From Bombus terrestris (Eukaryota; Arthropoda; Insecta; Hymenoptera; Apidae), in NCBI RefSeq assembly GCF_910591885.1, contig NC_063278.1, positions 7,227,501 through 7,291,500 of the forward strand: 64,000 nt of DNA, in the 5' to 3' direction. The position numbers were made by a program, and so were the translations under genes. A model generated the notes under the pieces. That model did no database searches, had not been told where the DNA came from, and saw only the letters and a list, made by a program, of their open reading frames with translations. Below are positions 23,714-36,961 of this stretch, one piece after another (within the stretch, counting starts at the first letter, position 1; every line of letters starts with the position of its first letter).

Positions 23714-24996
23714 CGCAAGCGTGGGTGCACGATTTCTTTAACAAAAGATGGTATTCTTGAAAATGATTATGAGATTAGGTACACCGTAGAAATTATTATA
23801 TAACATGGATGTAAATAGAAATGATCACCAAAGAAATTTACTGTAATCGTTAGCGACATATCACGAAGGCGGATGAAATAGCCGACAAAGAAGACTATCT
23901 CGTCAAACAAATAGCTCGCAAAACTCAAATGAAAAAGTATATAATACGATTAGAAGTAAATAGAAAATTATTTGAAATCTTCTGTCCTTTTTTAAATACA
24001 ATACTCCATTCAAGCATAATGTAATGATTGTAAAACATTAAAACTTTTAATGTATAGTACCTACATAGAAAAGCATTTGAATTTATTTGTATAATAAGCA
24101 AGGAAAAGTTAACTTTCAAAAATATTCAATGAAAAATAATCTGTTATGTTCTGATCGTTTTTATATTTTTAGTACGTGCAATTCTTTCACACACGAAAGC
24201 ATGGCGCAGTGTTCAAATATATTATTAAATATAAGCTTTCATAGTTTAAGATTGAAGAAGGAAGTCACATTCAAATATTTTGCTATGTGGATGTTCTCTT
24301 TTCGTGCTAAAGGAACTTCTTTCTTCAATACTTCTTTAATTACGAATGCATTTAAACAAAAGATGATGGACTGTCAGTTTCAAACGAATGAACTTGCTTG
24401 ATGTCCAGATATACTTTTGAAATTGAATTTTTGTAATTTTATATATACGATATATATTGCCAATTATTAGAATGTTTGCGTAAGATTGTTCTGATAATTC
24501 ATGAAGCACATTGACGTTATACAATACTTTTAACTTGCACGGACAACAAAATTTTAGTTTAACGATTAGAAATATTATGTATTTTGAACAATATTACGAT
24601 AAATTTATTATATTTGATAACGTTGTGTAAGGGTGTTAATTGTAGATACGGTAAAGTATGAACAACGGGACATATTAAACGATGAAAATTACACAGTATG
24701 TAATATACATATATTCTATGATCGTTCAAAATTTTCTAATATTTTAAGGCAATTAATGTAGCATAATGTAAATATAAAGTTACAAGCTTCGTGAATGTAT
24801 ACACATTCATATGTCCGTAAAATGTACAGATGTATTTATTCAGAACTACATATTAAATATTTCTTGTGTACTTTGATAGGCTAAAAAGCATTTATTTCGA
24901 GACACCTTAATAAAAAAATTATAAGTATCTAGTTATAAAGAGTACTCCGTTATTGCTTATCGTTTATTCATTAAAATTGTACATTACATATTATTA

Positions 24997-27900
24997 TTAG
25001 CTATAATTCTGTATTACAATTTTTTGTTTCATTAATAAATAATTTACATACTTAGTATTTAAAATAGTTTCTAAATTCATATCATCGAAATAACATTCTC
25101 GTTGCAGTTGATATTTGAATTCATGCGTTTCATTATCGCATTCTATCATACTATCTTTTGTAGAGTAATTATCATGGCTGTGCTCCTTTCGTTTCATGTA
25201 ATAGAAACAAAGATTTAGAAACTTCGACTCTTCTCTATAAAAAGGATTATCATCATGGTAGAAAGGATTTTCAATAGCCGTGTTACTATCAAAATACTTA
25301 ATACTGTGTGTGAACAATTTTACGAAAAATAGATTCATATCGTTATCCGTAGGAAAATTTAATTTTTCGAGCATTACTTCGGATAATAGTCTTTGATATA
25401 TAAGTTCATCATGCCCTAAAGCATTATATTCAGTATTAATTGTCTGTAGAACATGCACCCTTAAATTTTCCGCAATAATTTCGCGTATCTCTGTAATTTC
25501 ATCTTTCAGTAGAATTAAACAGCAATGTAAAATACTTAATTTAGTTTTGCTTGTTAATTCTGCAAATCGATGAACTAAGAATTGCATAAGTTCAACTGCG
25601 ATTCGTCTCATGTGTTCTTCTTCATGAACACTTAATTTGAGTGTATAGGATAGTACCTCGTCTATCATTGCCTCGTTTCGAGAAAAAATTATCAATATGC
25701 ATTTTAAACTCCATAAATTATAATATCTTACAGTTTCTAATTTTTCAATAAACGAAATTTCTACTATTTTCGTAATATCTAATTCATTTATATCTAATAG
25801 CGGCCAATGTTTCAAAGTTTTCAAAATGTAATTTATCATTGCATTTAAAAGTAGTTCATTACATCCGTATTCATTCAGCAATACACGTTTGAGTAAAATT
25901 TCCAAAATTGGGATGCTACATGACACATGATTTAAAAAAGAAATACTTTGATCGATACAAGGGGAGTACAAAATTTTATGCAAAATATCAATATTAACGT
26001 TATTAGTACGGTTTATATAGTCAGCATATAACTTTGTAGAAAAGTCTACAAATTGGAAAAATCCTGGTTTTATTTTCTCAGAAGAGAGTAAAAATCTGTT
26101 TCCGTTAAAAATAAATATGTCTTCTTCAGATATCTCATCGGAAATAAATTCTTTTAGTTGTAAAAATAGCGTTTCAATCATGTAACATATTTGTGAGCTA
26201 CATTCTCCTTTCGACATATTACTCCAAATTCGTAATATTTTTCGAAATCGCAGCCATTCTGGAGATTTTTCTAATCCACGATCAGCGTATCGCTTAACAT
26301 TCGAACACACATTTATACTTTCAATTTCAACGGATAATTTTTCTTTGAGAAATTTCATAGTTAAAAAATAACCATGGATTAAATTAACACTCTGACATGA
26401 AGAAATATCGCACTTTAATTTCTGAAGCTCGAGTTGAATTTGTAAAAAGTCTGTTAATGCTGCATAAGCTTTTGCAGCTAAGAATCTAACATAGAAAATA
26501 GGATTTCCAATCAGCATACAAAGTAAGTATTTTACTTTTGATACATAATTTTGCGAGGAATAATCAATTAAGTTGCAAGCACTACATGAAAATTTCGAAA
26601 GGAGTATAAGAATATGAACGATATTCGAATGTAAATATAGATCAGTAGAGAACCTTGTAAAGGTAAATGAAAACCTATGTAATTCTTTCATGGCATAGTC
26701 AGCAAGTAGTGGGTAATGTGTAACAAAATGATTAATGGAATAACCATTTCCAAAATCTAAGGTATCCCCATAACTTTGGCCTATTAATCTTGGAACTATT
26801 GAACCAAATAATTGTAGACTTGCATTTCTGATAGTCCATATTTCTGATTCCAAATATTTAAAACAAGTTAGTGAAATTCTTTCCATGTATGGAGTTAACT
26901 GTGCGTTTATTTCTTTATCAGCTACTAAAGCCCGTAGAAAATATAAACGTCTTGCCCATGGAGAATCGTGTTGAAATTCTATGCTCTTCAAATTCTCATC
27001 AGAAACATCGTCTAACAGGTCTAATAATTTTTGTACTGCAAAATGCAAAAGAGGTCTATCTGGTCGATTATCGCTAACGACAATTCTATGAAACATAATT
27101 GATAATCCAGCACCTCTTCTGGTAATGTTTAAAGAATCCATAGAATTATTTTCTAATATACGCAATATATGTGTTTTTGGCAAATTAGAATACTTAGCTT
27201 CTTTGCACAAACATCTGAAATGACATAATCGCTAGATATTTAATTTTCCTATTATCCTATCAATATGAATTATACCTCGTTAATTGTCCAATTGCCGCAC
27301 CCGCTGCTTCCACTACACCTTTGTGTCTACATCTGAGTAATACAGTAATGATAACATTTGCGGAACGTTTAACTGTATCGTCGGAATACATTAATGTACC
27401 TATTTCACAAGCTATTTCACAGGAGACCTACATAGAAAATATGCTTTATTATCTTACTTTTGTTTACAAAGAGATATATTTATTAAAATTAAACAATAAA
27501 GGTTAAAACTTTTACCTTTAAAGACATCCAAATGCAAGAGATGAGTACCTGATGTGCAGGAGTTAAACTTAAATCATCGAAATTGATGTTGTCTATCTTA
27601 CTGTTTTTAATAGCTTCATTAATCGCTAATCCCATTTCTGCGAACGACGATGAATATTCTACAAATTCAGTTACAATTTAATCTAAGGCAAGATATACTT
27701 TAGACTTCAATGAAATTGAATAAAATATACCTGTATTTTTGGATTTTGAAGAAAATATATATAGAAAAAAATCTGTAGCATCTTCCAATAGATACAATAT
27801 TTTTTCAATAAATTCTGAAGATATATTAGAACTTTCTTGACCATTTTGAAAAGCAATATTTAATAAAGCAGTCATCACGCCATAAAATGGTTTATTTTGA

Positions 27901-30089
27901 ACAATTGCCCTTAGTACATCTTCTTTCATTTGTATTAACTGATTCGTAGCTTCATTAAACAAGAAATCCGAATATTTAAACTGATCATTATAATCCTTAT
28001 GATCTTGTAAAATATTCAAAGGCAACCATTTTACTAAAATTGACATAAGAGCCGCACCACTTTCAATTTCATAGAATTTAGAAGAATTACAATTTTTCAA
28101 TGCCGTGTGAAATAATATCTAAATTAATAATGTCCTTTTTTTTATAATGAAAAACCAACTGTTCAGAAAAAGGTGAATAATTTCTTACCTGCTTTTCTAC
28201 ATGAGACAAAATATCTTTATTGAAATAATTAAGAATAATAGAAGCAGCTAATTGCTTGACATCAAGTGCAGAATCTAATACAAGTCTTAATAAGATAAAT
28301 AAACTCCTTCTATTTGTGAATTTCCAGTTTCCAGTTATTATTAAATGTTTTTCCAGCAATGAAATGCACAAAACATTTTCGACATTGGACTTATTTGTGA
28401 CAAAGCCATTGGTAAATGAAAGTATGGCTCTATATAAATTTAAGCCTAGAATTTTTCTTTGATAACAAGAACCAATTTCAAAACAATCCAAAAAGAATTC
28501 ATGTAACCAATGTGTAATGTAATACACATCTTGTATACTGTTTGAATTATTATCACACATTTTTAGAACGTTAGTATAAAATATTTTAAAATATTTGACA
28601 ATCCCATCTCTCATGTACACTGTTGTACTATTTGCATTGTGGCATAAAAAATGTTGTACTGTAAAAAACTGATCTCTATTTTCACTGTATAATCTAGTTA
28701 TTTGATAACAATTTATGGCAAATCCATTCAATCTTATGATTTCTTTATTATGATTTATATAACATTCTATCTTTGCTTGTTGTGGAAGATCAATGTGCAT
28801 TTCACAAGCCAATTTTTGGAGATGTGAACGTAAAAAATGTTCTCTTATATCTGTGATTAAATTCCATAAATAAGGTAAAAGATTTCTGTACTTTTTAATA
28901 ACTGGTTCAAGCCAATGTTTGTAGAGTAACTGAAGAGCATTATGATTTTCACTGAAATTAAATATCCATATTTTGACATTCGAATTTTCCATTATTTGTA
29001 AAAGTTTGGTAGTTTAACTCACTTCTCTGACGATTCCCAATGATGAAAGAGGTAGTTCATTATATGTCCAAAGGCTTCTTTCCATTCATTTTCGCTTAAT
29101 TTTTTTACAATAGCAAGATAAACTTTTGTACCAGCAGAACGCAAATAATATTTTGTTAAGCTAGTACATAAAGAAAATAAAAAGTCATAAGATGTAATAA
29201 TTTTGATTTTGTTCAAAACTTCGCAAATTTCCACAAGTATATCATATTTTAATTCATTCTGCCAAGAAATTGTATTGACACAATGCTTAAACAGATACTC
29301 CAAATATCCATTATATTTGTTTTCCATGATTTTCAGGTACATGTTAAAAATAAGTGCTGAATTTTGCTTACTTATGTCATTGATAGCATTACACCAATTT
29401 GAAAAGATAATTGCTTCAAGTCTCTGTTCTACTTCCGAATATGTACTCCAAAAATCTGTGTTTATGGTTCGTTGCAACCACATGTATAATATTTTGTATG
29501 CGAAATAAGAATGTTTAGTATATCTTATACAATGCTCGAATATAACATCGAAAATGAGAAAACAAATATCATTAGAATATATTTTACTGCAATTTACTTG
29601 TAAATACCCATAAGCGCAAATCAGTTTAAATAATCCGGATTCAACAGTATTATACTTTTTATTGAAGATGTATACTTCATTATTTTTAGAGCTCAAAAGA
29701 TTTGTAAAAGTTTCTTTTAAAAATACTAAATTAGATTGCATTGACAATAAAGCAAAAAATGTATGAGAAGCCAACAAGGTTCTCTCTCTTTTTATTTCTG
29801 TATTCGAAGCAAAAGCTCCTATAATGTGTATATAAACTGGTTGCCATTGTTTTAAATGCTCATCATTCCAGGATTCTTTGCATGATGAAGCAAAGCTTAT
29901 CAGTTTCTAAAAAGACAACAACAAAATACTTTATGTTTATGTAAAGTAATCTAATAGACATTAATCGTTTTTAAATGAAATTTTAAATTAATAGAATCAT
30001 AAAATACTAACTCTGAAAATAGCAGTGTCTTCTGCACATGTTTGTAACTCTTTGATTACATAATTCAATTCCATATTTTTTGTACACAT
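24997..30089 (-). CDS. THADA: THADA / Trm732 homologue (DUF2428, armadillo-like)
   Basis: Seven exons: 30089-30012, 29906-29023, 28951-28189, 28118-27731, 27658-27516, 27427-27276 and 27214-24997. They give 1,541 aa, or 1,536 aa if the second Met (30074) is the start. The DUF2428 core is recognisable near residue 800-900: TRRGAGLSIMFHRIV, then DSPWARRLYFLRALV and EIWTIRNASLQLFGSIVPRL. The rest is helical-repeat sequence with little else recognisable. Known roles: the yeast homologue Trm732 supports Trm7 in 2'-O-methylation of tRNA position 32; fly THADA binds SERCA and affects fat storage and cold tolerance. The protein is shorter than the human one (about 1,950 aa). The 71-nt intron at 29022-28952 removes a stop codon. 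COA6 and membrin follow upstream on the same strand. Confidence 0.92.
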
Positions 30090-30655
30090 TTTGTTATTGT
30101 AATTTAGTAACAGAAGATTCAATTTAATAATTATGTATATTATATATATTTTTGTACCCTACTCATACGTGTTTGTATTTGTTGTTTGAAAATTAAAAAC
30201 TGCTTTTGAAGTTTGTGCAGTTGCATCAGATTTGTCTGTTTTGTCTCCATCAAGGCTGCATGTCCTGCAATTAATATGTAATAATGACATTCTTTAAAAT
30301 TTTGTTTTTTAAGCATAAAAAAATTAATAAAAAACAAAATTAATGCCTGCAAAACCATAAAAAAACGTTTAAAAATTCAAAAAGTAATGAATTATTGGTT
30401 TAAATGTAAATAAGCATATCATCCAGCAGCCATAATATTAGCCTCTATGTGTAAAATAATTGAGAAAGAAAATATGATCTGCTTTTAATATAATGGATTA
30501 AGGATCATCATACAATATAAGAAGACAATATTGTTACTTGCATTTGTTTTATTATAAGTAATAAAAATAAGAAAACTTAATTTAGAAACAATTTAATAGC
30601 TATTAGTTCAAATGTAATAAATTATAAATTACAATTGCTAAATTAGTTTTATATT

Positions 30656-31042
30656 TTATGTTGCATTTTGTTCTTCAGGAACATACCCCCCTTGTTCTAG
30701 CTGCTCTTTGAATTTCAAATACTCTCGTTTACGATCAAAGTGTTTTACCTAGTAAAAAGTGATAAACATGAAGATTTAATAAAAGAGATACAGGCATTAC
30801 ATATAGGAAAATTATTTCCTTTACTGTTACTTATTGTACTTCATAAGTGAAAAACATAATATTACAATTCTTCAATTATTATAATAAAGTACAAGATTTA
30901 CCCATAGTGCAGGACAAAACTTTTCATATTGATCTCTAAATTTTTTACACTCTGTTTCTGTTTTACCATCATCAAGACACTTCCAATATTCATCTCTATG
31001 ATTCCAACATTTTGCACGATCTTCTTTACTTGGAAAAGACAT
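30656..31042 (-). CDS. COA6: Cytochrome c oxidase assembly factor 6
   Basis: Two exons, 31042-30902 and 30748-30656, give 77 aa. The start is MSFPSKEDRAKC. The protein has the twin-cysteine CHCH pattern CWNHRDEYWKC (Cx9C) and CKKFRDQYEKFC (Cx10C), then PALW, followed after the splice by VKHFDRKREYLKFKEQLEQ. This order and spacing match human COA6 almost residue for residue. Known role: a soluble intermembrane-space protein needed for copper delivery to the CuA site of COX2. An upstream in-frame Met (MDYFRM) exists, but the family length favours the start given. AATAAA on the minus strand at 30553-30548 is a plausible polyadenylation signal. Confidence 0.95.
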
Positions 31043-32460
31043 CCTAAAATAATCCAATTTGTATATCCCATTATATATTACACATTTATGCTTTCTTTTT
31101 TTAAATTAATATGCATTCCTTTCCTTTAGCTTTACAAACTTATTAAATAAATTTTTATGTATTTTTTAATAAAAAGGAAATTACAATGTTAACATAAAGA
31201 ATTAGTTTGCACTTACCTATATTATATATTATAGAACTAAAACTTTTTCGGAATTGAATAAATTTTCACTTACAAATTCAAAATGTGTTACAAATACTTA
31301 TTTTTACAGAAATTAAAAATAAGAACCTTAAAATAAAACAAAATGATTACATAATCTTATAGCACTATAGTGTAATTTATACTCCAAAAATCATAAGGAA
31401 AAATTGAACTTTTTTATTTTTTAATTTAAAAACGACTTTCAGAGATATAGCTTAGTGATTCAATTTTTTAATTTATTGTATTGAACGTGATCTGTGTTAT
31501 AGGTTACTCAGGACAATAAATTTCATTTTATGAAATAATTTATAAAGTTTTTAATATTATAAAGGCATATATACATAAATAAAACAAGTAAATTAAAATT
31601 TGTATTATTTATGTATTTTACCTTCATATAAACTTTATTTTTATGCTAATAATGGAAAATAAAAACTAACCTGTTTATTAGTTTCCTTAAGATAAACCAT
31701 GGAGTACTACAACACAAGATTATATAAAATTTTGTTGTATCGAATTTACATTCGCTTTTTACAGCTATATATAATCCTTATTTTTTAATTTATTGTAAAA
31801 CAGTATAAATATTCAACACAAATAAAGAGTCTTTGCAAGCATAATTTATTATTCTTAATGTGTACAGTCAAAAAATAGTACTTTATCGTTTAAATTAGGA
31901 TAAAAAATGAATTTTAATCCAATTATTTTACAAATAAAAAAGCACATGGGTATCCATATTTAATATTTCCACATGTACTTACTTACTAAATGGAAATGAA
32001 ATCAGTGTTGCCAATACCAATATATTAATTTGTGATTTTTAGGAATGAGATTTATTTCTAGCTAAATCCGTATAAAAGTGGTAATACACTATCAATAAAA
32101 AATTAGAAATCTATTAACGACATTGATACTGGAATGAATTAAATTGCCACATTTATACTGTTAACATATAGCTCTGTTATTCTTATTTTATTGTGTACAC
32201 ACATACAAATACATGTGTATTAATATTCAATAAGTAACAATTACAAATTTCAAGTTCACAATGCAACATTCAACTTAATATGTGAAGGATGAAGCATTCA
32301 ACATTATTAATTCAAATATATTATATATCTCTTATAGTAGTAAAAACATACCAAATTTCTTTATACAATGCGAAAAACAATTTTCTGTTTAAAATACTTC
32401 AATAATTAATAGTGTTAAATGCATCATCCTATGTACTTAAAAAGTAAAAGGTAATATTTT
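31043..32460. other. Intergenic region between COA6 and membrin
   Basis: About 1.4 kb of AT-rich DNA. It must hold the COA6 promoter and the membrin 3' UTR (minus-strand AATAAA at 32192-32187). No other gene or repeat seen. Confidence 0.6.
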
Positions 32461-33264
32461 CTATGTAAGATAAATTATAACTAAAACTATAACAAAGCAT
32501 GTGAACAACATTCCACCAACTAGGATAAATCCATCCTGTCTTGCTCTCTGTTCTATTAGTCTCATTGTGGTTTGTGAAAGTCCTAATGTATTCCCAATAT
32601 CTATTAATTTCCTATGAGCCCCTTTTAAAGTTATTCTTTGTGATCTCAAACTATCCAAAATACTACTACCACTTTGAAGAAGATCATCCATACCACTAAC
32701 TGCATTTCTTAAACTATGATTGTGTTGTACATTATGATCTATCATAATATCAACATGATCATTTGTGGTAAATGTCCTAGACAGCAATGCTTCCCTTTCA
32801 GCTTCTTCTCTTTGCTTTCTAATCATTTTGTTGCGCCATGAATTTAAAGCAGCTGTGAGATGACGGCTATCATATTTCAGTTGATCCACGCGCATTTTAG
32901 CATTCTGTCTTTGAGATATAGGGCCTTTACGGCATAATACATCTAATTTCTCGCAATTACTAAAATGTAAGAGCATGAAATTGTATATTATTATTTCATA
33001 ATATTTTTATAAAATACATATATACATGCAAGTAAAATAAATGTATCTATGAATTTTGTATAGATTTATGACTTTTTTGCATAATTGCCTACATAAAAAT
33101 ATAAAAGTTTTTTTAAATAACTACCTGTTGATGAGGTTTATTTTTGATTCTATGTTGTTTTCTATTTCTTTTACATCCAGGTTAGGCGTTTTTTTCTCAA
33201 GTTGTGAGAAAAGATGTTGTGTTTCTTGGACCAGTTTGTTTGTTTGATGATATAGAGTTTCCAT
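32461..33264 (-). CDS. GOSR2: Membrin / Golgi SNAP receptor complex member 2 (Qb-SNARE)
   Basis: Two exons, 33264-33125 and 32959-32461, give 212 aa, the same length as human GOSR2. The start METLYHQTNKLVQETQ aligns with the human N-terminus. The middle has QNAKMRVDQLKYD and LLSRTFTTND. The SNARE motif includes MDDLLQSGSSILDSLRSQRITLKG with the zero-layer Gln in LRSQR, then IGNTLGLSQTTMRLIEQR. One C-terminal membrane anchor (about 190-211, GGMLFTCFVIVLVIIYLT) ends the protein. Known role: cis-Golgi Qb-SNARE in ER-to-Golgi and intra-Golgi fusion. It lies head to head with CTNNBL1, with transposon remnants between. Confidence 0.96.
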
Positions 33265-33389
33265 ACTTAATAATAAATGGTTCCATTCGTATTTCGACAA
33301 CTCGTGTCGGACCGTGTGCGAAAGTTATGACGTGTACATACAAATACTACTGTTACTGTCAGATCATTAAATGGGATATCTGTAACAGT

Positions 33390-33797
33390 GGTTATCAAAA
33401 TCTATCAGAGGATAACTTCCAATATCTTTTAGATAGAATAATGATAATAGATCAAACTTCAAAAAGCAAATAAATGAAGAGGGCCACATATGAGATAGGC
33501 CAAAGAAAAAACTCAAAGTGTTAAGATACATTACACGTATAAATAAAGGAGCAGACCCTGAAAACCATGCTAATACTATACAAATCATTGATAAAATCGG
33601 TAATAGAATACGGAATTAACATATACTTTCCAACAGGAAACCATTAAGCAAAAAAACAGAAAAAATATAACATGCAGAATAGCCATGCGCTATAATATAA
33701 CAACGCCAATCAACGTGATGAATGCGGAAGTAGTTATCATGAACATAGAAAATAGGATCGAATTAGTAACAAGAAAGTACAGCATTAAGAAAAAAGC
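33390..33797 (+). mobile_element. Decayed non-LTR (LINE) retrotransposon fragment
   Basis: The three forward frames together read like the end of a reverse-transcriptase ORF2. One frame has DNRSNFKKQINEEGHI, then KKKLKVLRYITRINKGADP. A second frame continues MLILYKSLIKSVIEYGINIY, and a further shift gives AMRYNITTPINVMNAE. Several stops and at least one frameshift interrupt it, so it is dead. The pattern (LKVLRY..GADP..ML.LYKSLI.S..EYG, then STP.NV...E) is typical of Jockey/I-type elements. Neither the 5' part nor a 3' tail is visible. Confidence 0.7.
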
Positions 33798-33798
33798 A

Positions 33799-34103
33799 GA
33801 CTCCATAGAATAGAGATATAAAGATAGAGTGCGTGAGTGAGCTGAAAAAAAATATATGAATAGAAAGAGAATGCTGCATAGAAGCCCCTTATGTCCTTGT
33901 CTAAAAAGGCATACACATTAGTACTTCGTACGTTGTACAGTAAATATGGAAGTGTAAAACCGGCTAACGAGTGGCGTCAATGAGCGTGCCTGATTAGACA
34001 AGCACAGACAAGCCCTCTATGCAGCATTCTCTTTCTATTCCCATATCACATCTACCTATACGGTAACATATGACTCGCGCACTTTATCTTTATTCTATGG
34101 CAG
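33799..34103. mobile_element. Foldback / MITE-like element with long imperfect inverted repeats
   Basis: The left arm (about 33799-33903) and the right arm (about 33995-34103) are inverted copies. The best block, gaatagaaagagaatgctgcatag, occurs at about 33858 and, inverted, at about 34017-34040. Both arms then reach TTGTCTAA near the loop and ccatagaata at the outer end. Arms are about 105 nt with small indels, and the loop is about 90 nt. There is no ORF and no clear target duplication. The left end abuts the LINE fragment. Confidence 0.7.
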
Positions 34104-34564
34104 ATTCATACAGCGCGACACTAGGGAGAATAAAAGCATAGTAAATATCACCGTTATAGACGCCCACACAAGAAATGATTATACAATAAAAACCTTTAAA
34201 AAATAAACCCGCTCAGGATGATTTTTTTATTTATTAAGTTATGAAATAACTAAAATTTTCTTTTTTTTAATCAAAAATAAAACAATTCTTGTCTGCTTGA
34301 ATGAAACGGAAACTACTGACATCTTTAGGTTTAAATCGTATATAAGACATTTTTGTAAGTCAATGAAATTTATGTTGGTAAATATAATTAAAAGATTAAT
34401 TAATCTATTGGATGTGTAATTTTTATTGCATAATAGAGTTTACACAACCTTTTTTAATTTACAGTGGGTTATTTATGACCATGATATATATTGGCTGAGA
34501 ATAATAACCAAATTGTGTTTGTCGCATGTAATACCTTCTAAAAGAAAATCTATCGTTCTTACAA

Positions 34565-36961
34565 ATGGATATCGGTGAATTATTATCGTACAAAGTAAGT
34601 TTGTAAAACAGTATTATTTATGATACGAAAATTTGTATTATCTAAAATTTTGATGTTAACCTAAGTACACACAGTACATACAAGTTATTTTTATTTGCTA
34701 TTCTGTGTTCATTTTGTATAGCCACCAAATACACCGAAACGACCAGTAGCAGGAGAAGAAGATGATGAAGATGAGTGGGAAAATGCTAAGAAACCTAAAA
34801 GAGTAATTAAAACTCCATATCATGCACGTCAAAGGCAACAGAGAGAAATCGAAGTGACTCCAGTTAGAAGCAGTGAACCCCCTACACCTATCAGAGCTGC
34901 TTTACCTTCACCAGCAAATGATGTTGTTGAACCACAGCTGACAGAGAAAGAAAAGCAAGATATTTTAAAATACGTAGAAACTGAGGCTCCAGAAATAGAG
35001 GCATTAGATGAAGCAACATTAAAGAGAATGGTTCTTCTATTTGAAAAAAGGGCTCTTAGGAACCAAGAAATGAGAGTAAAATTCCCTGATCAACCAGAAA
35101 AGTATATTATTTTCTAGCATTATGCATGAAAGATCAAACTTAAAATATGATTGAAATTATATTTTAAAATTTAATAGATTTATGGAATCAGAAGTAGAAC
35201 TGCATGAAACTCTCCAAGAACTTCATGTCGTTGCAACAAATCCAGATCTATATCCTTTAATGGTGGAGTTAGGTGCTGTACCTTCACTGCTTGAATTATT
35301 ATCTCATGAGAATACGGATATAGCAGTTGGTGTAGTGGACCTTTTGCAAGAATTAACAGATGTAGATATTTTACATGAAAGCCAAGAAGGTGCTGATACA
35401 TTGATTGATGCTTTATTAGAACAACAAGTTTGTGCTCTTCTTGTACAAAACTTAGAGCGACTGGATGAATCAGTAAAGGAAGAAAGTGATGGAGTTTATA
35501 ATACTCTAGGTAATTATTATTGTAAGTTGATGAATACTGTACTTTGAAATCAAAGTAAATATTACAGTACATTTTTTTCAGCTATTTTTGAGAATCTTTT
35601 AGAGTTTAGGCCAGAACTGTGTGGGGATGCAGGGAAACAAGGATTAATGCAATGGCTCCTAAGGAGAATCAAAGCAAAAACACCATTTGATGCTAATAAG
35701 CTTTATGCTAGTGAACTTTTATCTATTCTTTTGCAAAACACACCAGAGAATAGGTTACTTCTTGGTGAACTTGATGGAATTGATGTGTTATTACAACAAT
35801 TAGCGGTAATATTATTTATATTTTCCCTTTTTCTATATATTTTTTGTATTCTTTTTTTTTATATTTTAACTTTAAAATAATAAAATAATATTTTGTTTTT
35901 AAAATAATTTCTATTAATTTTAGTATTACAAAAGACACGATCCTCAAACAGCTGAGGAGCAAGAAATGATGGAAAATTTATTCAATGTTTTATGTTCAAG
36001 TTTAATGGCAACTGTAAACAGAGATAGATTTTTAAGGGGAGAAGGACTGCAACTTATGAATTTAATGTTGCGAGAAAAAAAAATGTCTAGGAATGGTTCT
36101 CTTAAAGTAAGTAGCAGGTTAAAATTTATATTTAATTTGTTTCTTAATATCGATAAACAACAATGTTATATTTCAGGTATTAGATCACGCCATGAATGGC
36201 CCAGATGGAAAAGATAATTGTAGTAAATTTGTTGATATTCTCGGATTGAGAACAATATTTCCATTATTTATGAAAACACCAACAAAAAATCGGAAGAGAA
36301 TGCTTACAGCGGAAGAACACGAAGGTAACTAAACCATGAGAGATTTTTCTTAATTACGTTTGTCTACGATATTTTCACGAATAGTTATTGTTGTAGAACA
36401 TGTAGTATCAATTATAGCAAGTATGCTGAGGAATTGTAAAGGCCAACAACGTCAAAGATTGTTGAGTAAATTTACGGAAAATGATTACGAGAAAGTGGAT
36501 CGATTGATGGAGCTCCATTTCAAATATCTTGAAAAAGTGGAGGAAGTTGAAAAAAATACAAAGGTTAGTAAAAAGATATGAATTTTGAAGATATTTTATT
36601 TGATAATATATTCAATGATATAGGAAGATGAAGATGAAGAAGAATCGTACCTGAGAAGATTAGATGGTGGATTGTTTATTTTACAATTAGTAGATTATGT
36701 ATTATTAGAGGCGTGTACCGGTTGTCCACCGGCAGTTAAACAACGAGTAACACGAATTTTAGCTCAAAGAAGAGCTTCTTTAAAAACTATAAGGCATATC
36801 ATGCGAGGTATGTTTTTTATTATAATATTTTAGTATTATTTTATTTGCTTTTAATTTAATTATTTTGTTTAGAATACGCGGGAAATCTTGGCGATGCTGG
36901 AGATTCGGAATGGAGAGAAGCAGAGCAACAACATATATTGCAATTAATCGATAAATTTTGA
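34565..36961 (+). CDS. CTNNBL1: Beta-catenin-like protein 1
   Basis: Nine exons: 34565-34594, 34722-35101, 35178-35509, 35582-35805, 35924-36106, 36177-36324, 36397-36563, 36624-36807 and 36873-36961. They give 578 aa (human 563). The start MDIGELLSYK matches the family. An acidic/basic N-terminus with a PKRP-type nuclear signal is followed by the ARM-like core: KFPDQPEKFMESE, VVDLLQELTD, VQNLERLDESVKEESDGV, ELDGIDVLLQQL, EGLQLMNLMLREKK, KFVDILGLRTIFPLF, KFTENDYEKVDRLMELHFKY. Known role: spliceosome-associated (Prp19/CDC5L complex) nuclear protein. All introns are short with GT..AG ends. A polyadenylation hexamer is at 37382. Confidence 0.97.

Larger units (their letters stand above)
21021..24996. 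other. Convergent intergenic region between CoREST and THADA
   Basis: About 4 kb of very AT-rich DNA holding both 3' UTRs: CoREST AATAAA at 21252 on the + strand, and THADA AATAAA read on the minus strand at 24968-24963, 29 nt past its stop. It also holds the MITE and poly(A) tract listed separately. Short ORFs here (for example 22918-23214 and 24087-24401) look like chance. Confidence 0.6.
33265..34564. other. Divergent intergenic region between membrin and CTNNBL1
   Basis: About 1.3 kb. The middle is filled by a decayed non-LTR retrotransposon fragment and a foldback element (listed separately). The flanks next to each gene, about 33265-33390 and 34110-34564, must hold the promoters; no TATA box stands out. 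Confidence 0.6.

Noticed and set aside
24087..24401. 104-codon plus-strand ORF in the CoREST-THADA gap
   Set aside because: No domain, no splice context, AT-rich chance composition.
29019..29023. Apparent stop in THADA
   Set aside because: A 71-nt intron (29022-28952) with gtgagt donor and tttcag acceptor removes it and restores conserved frame.
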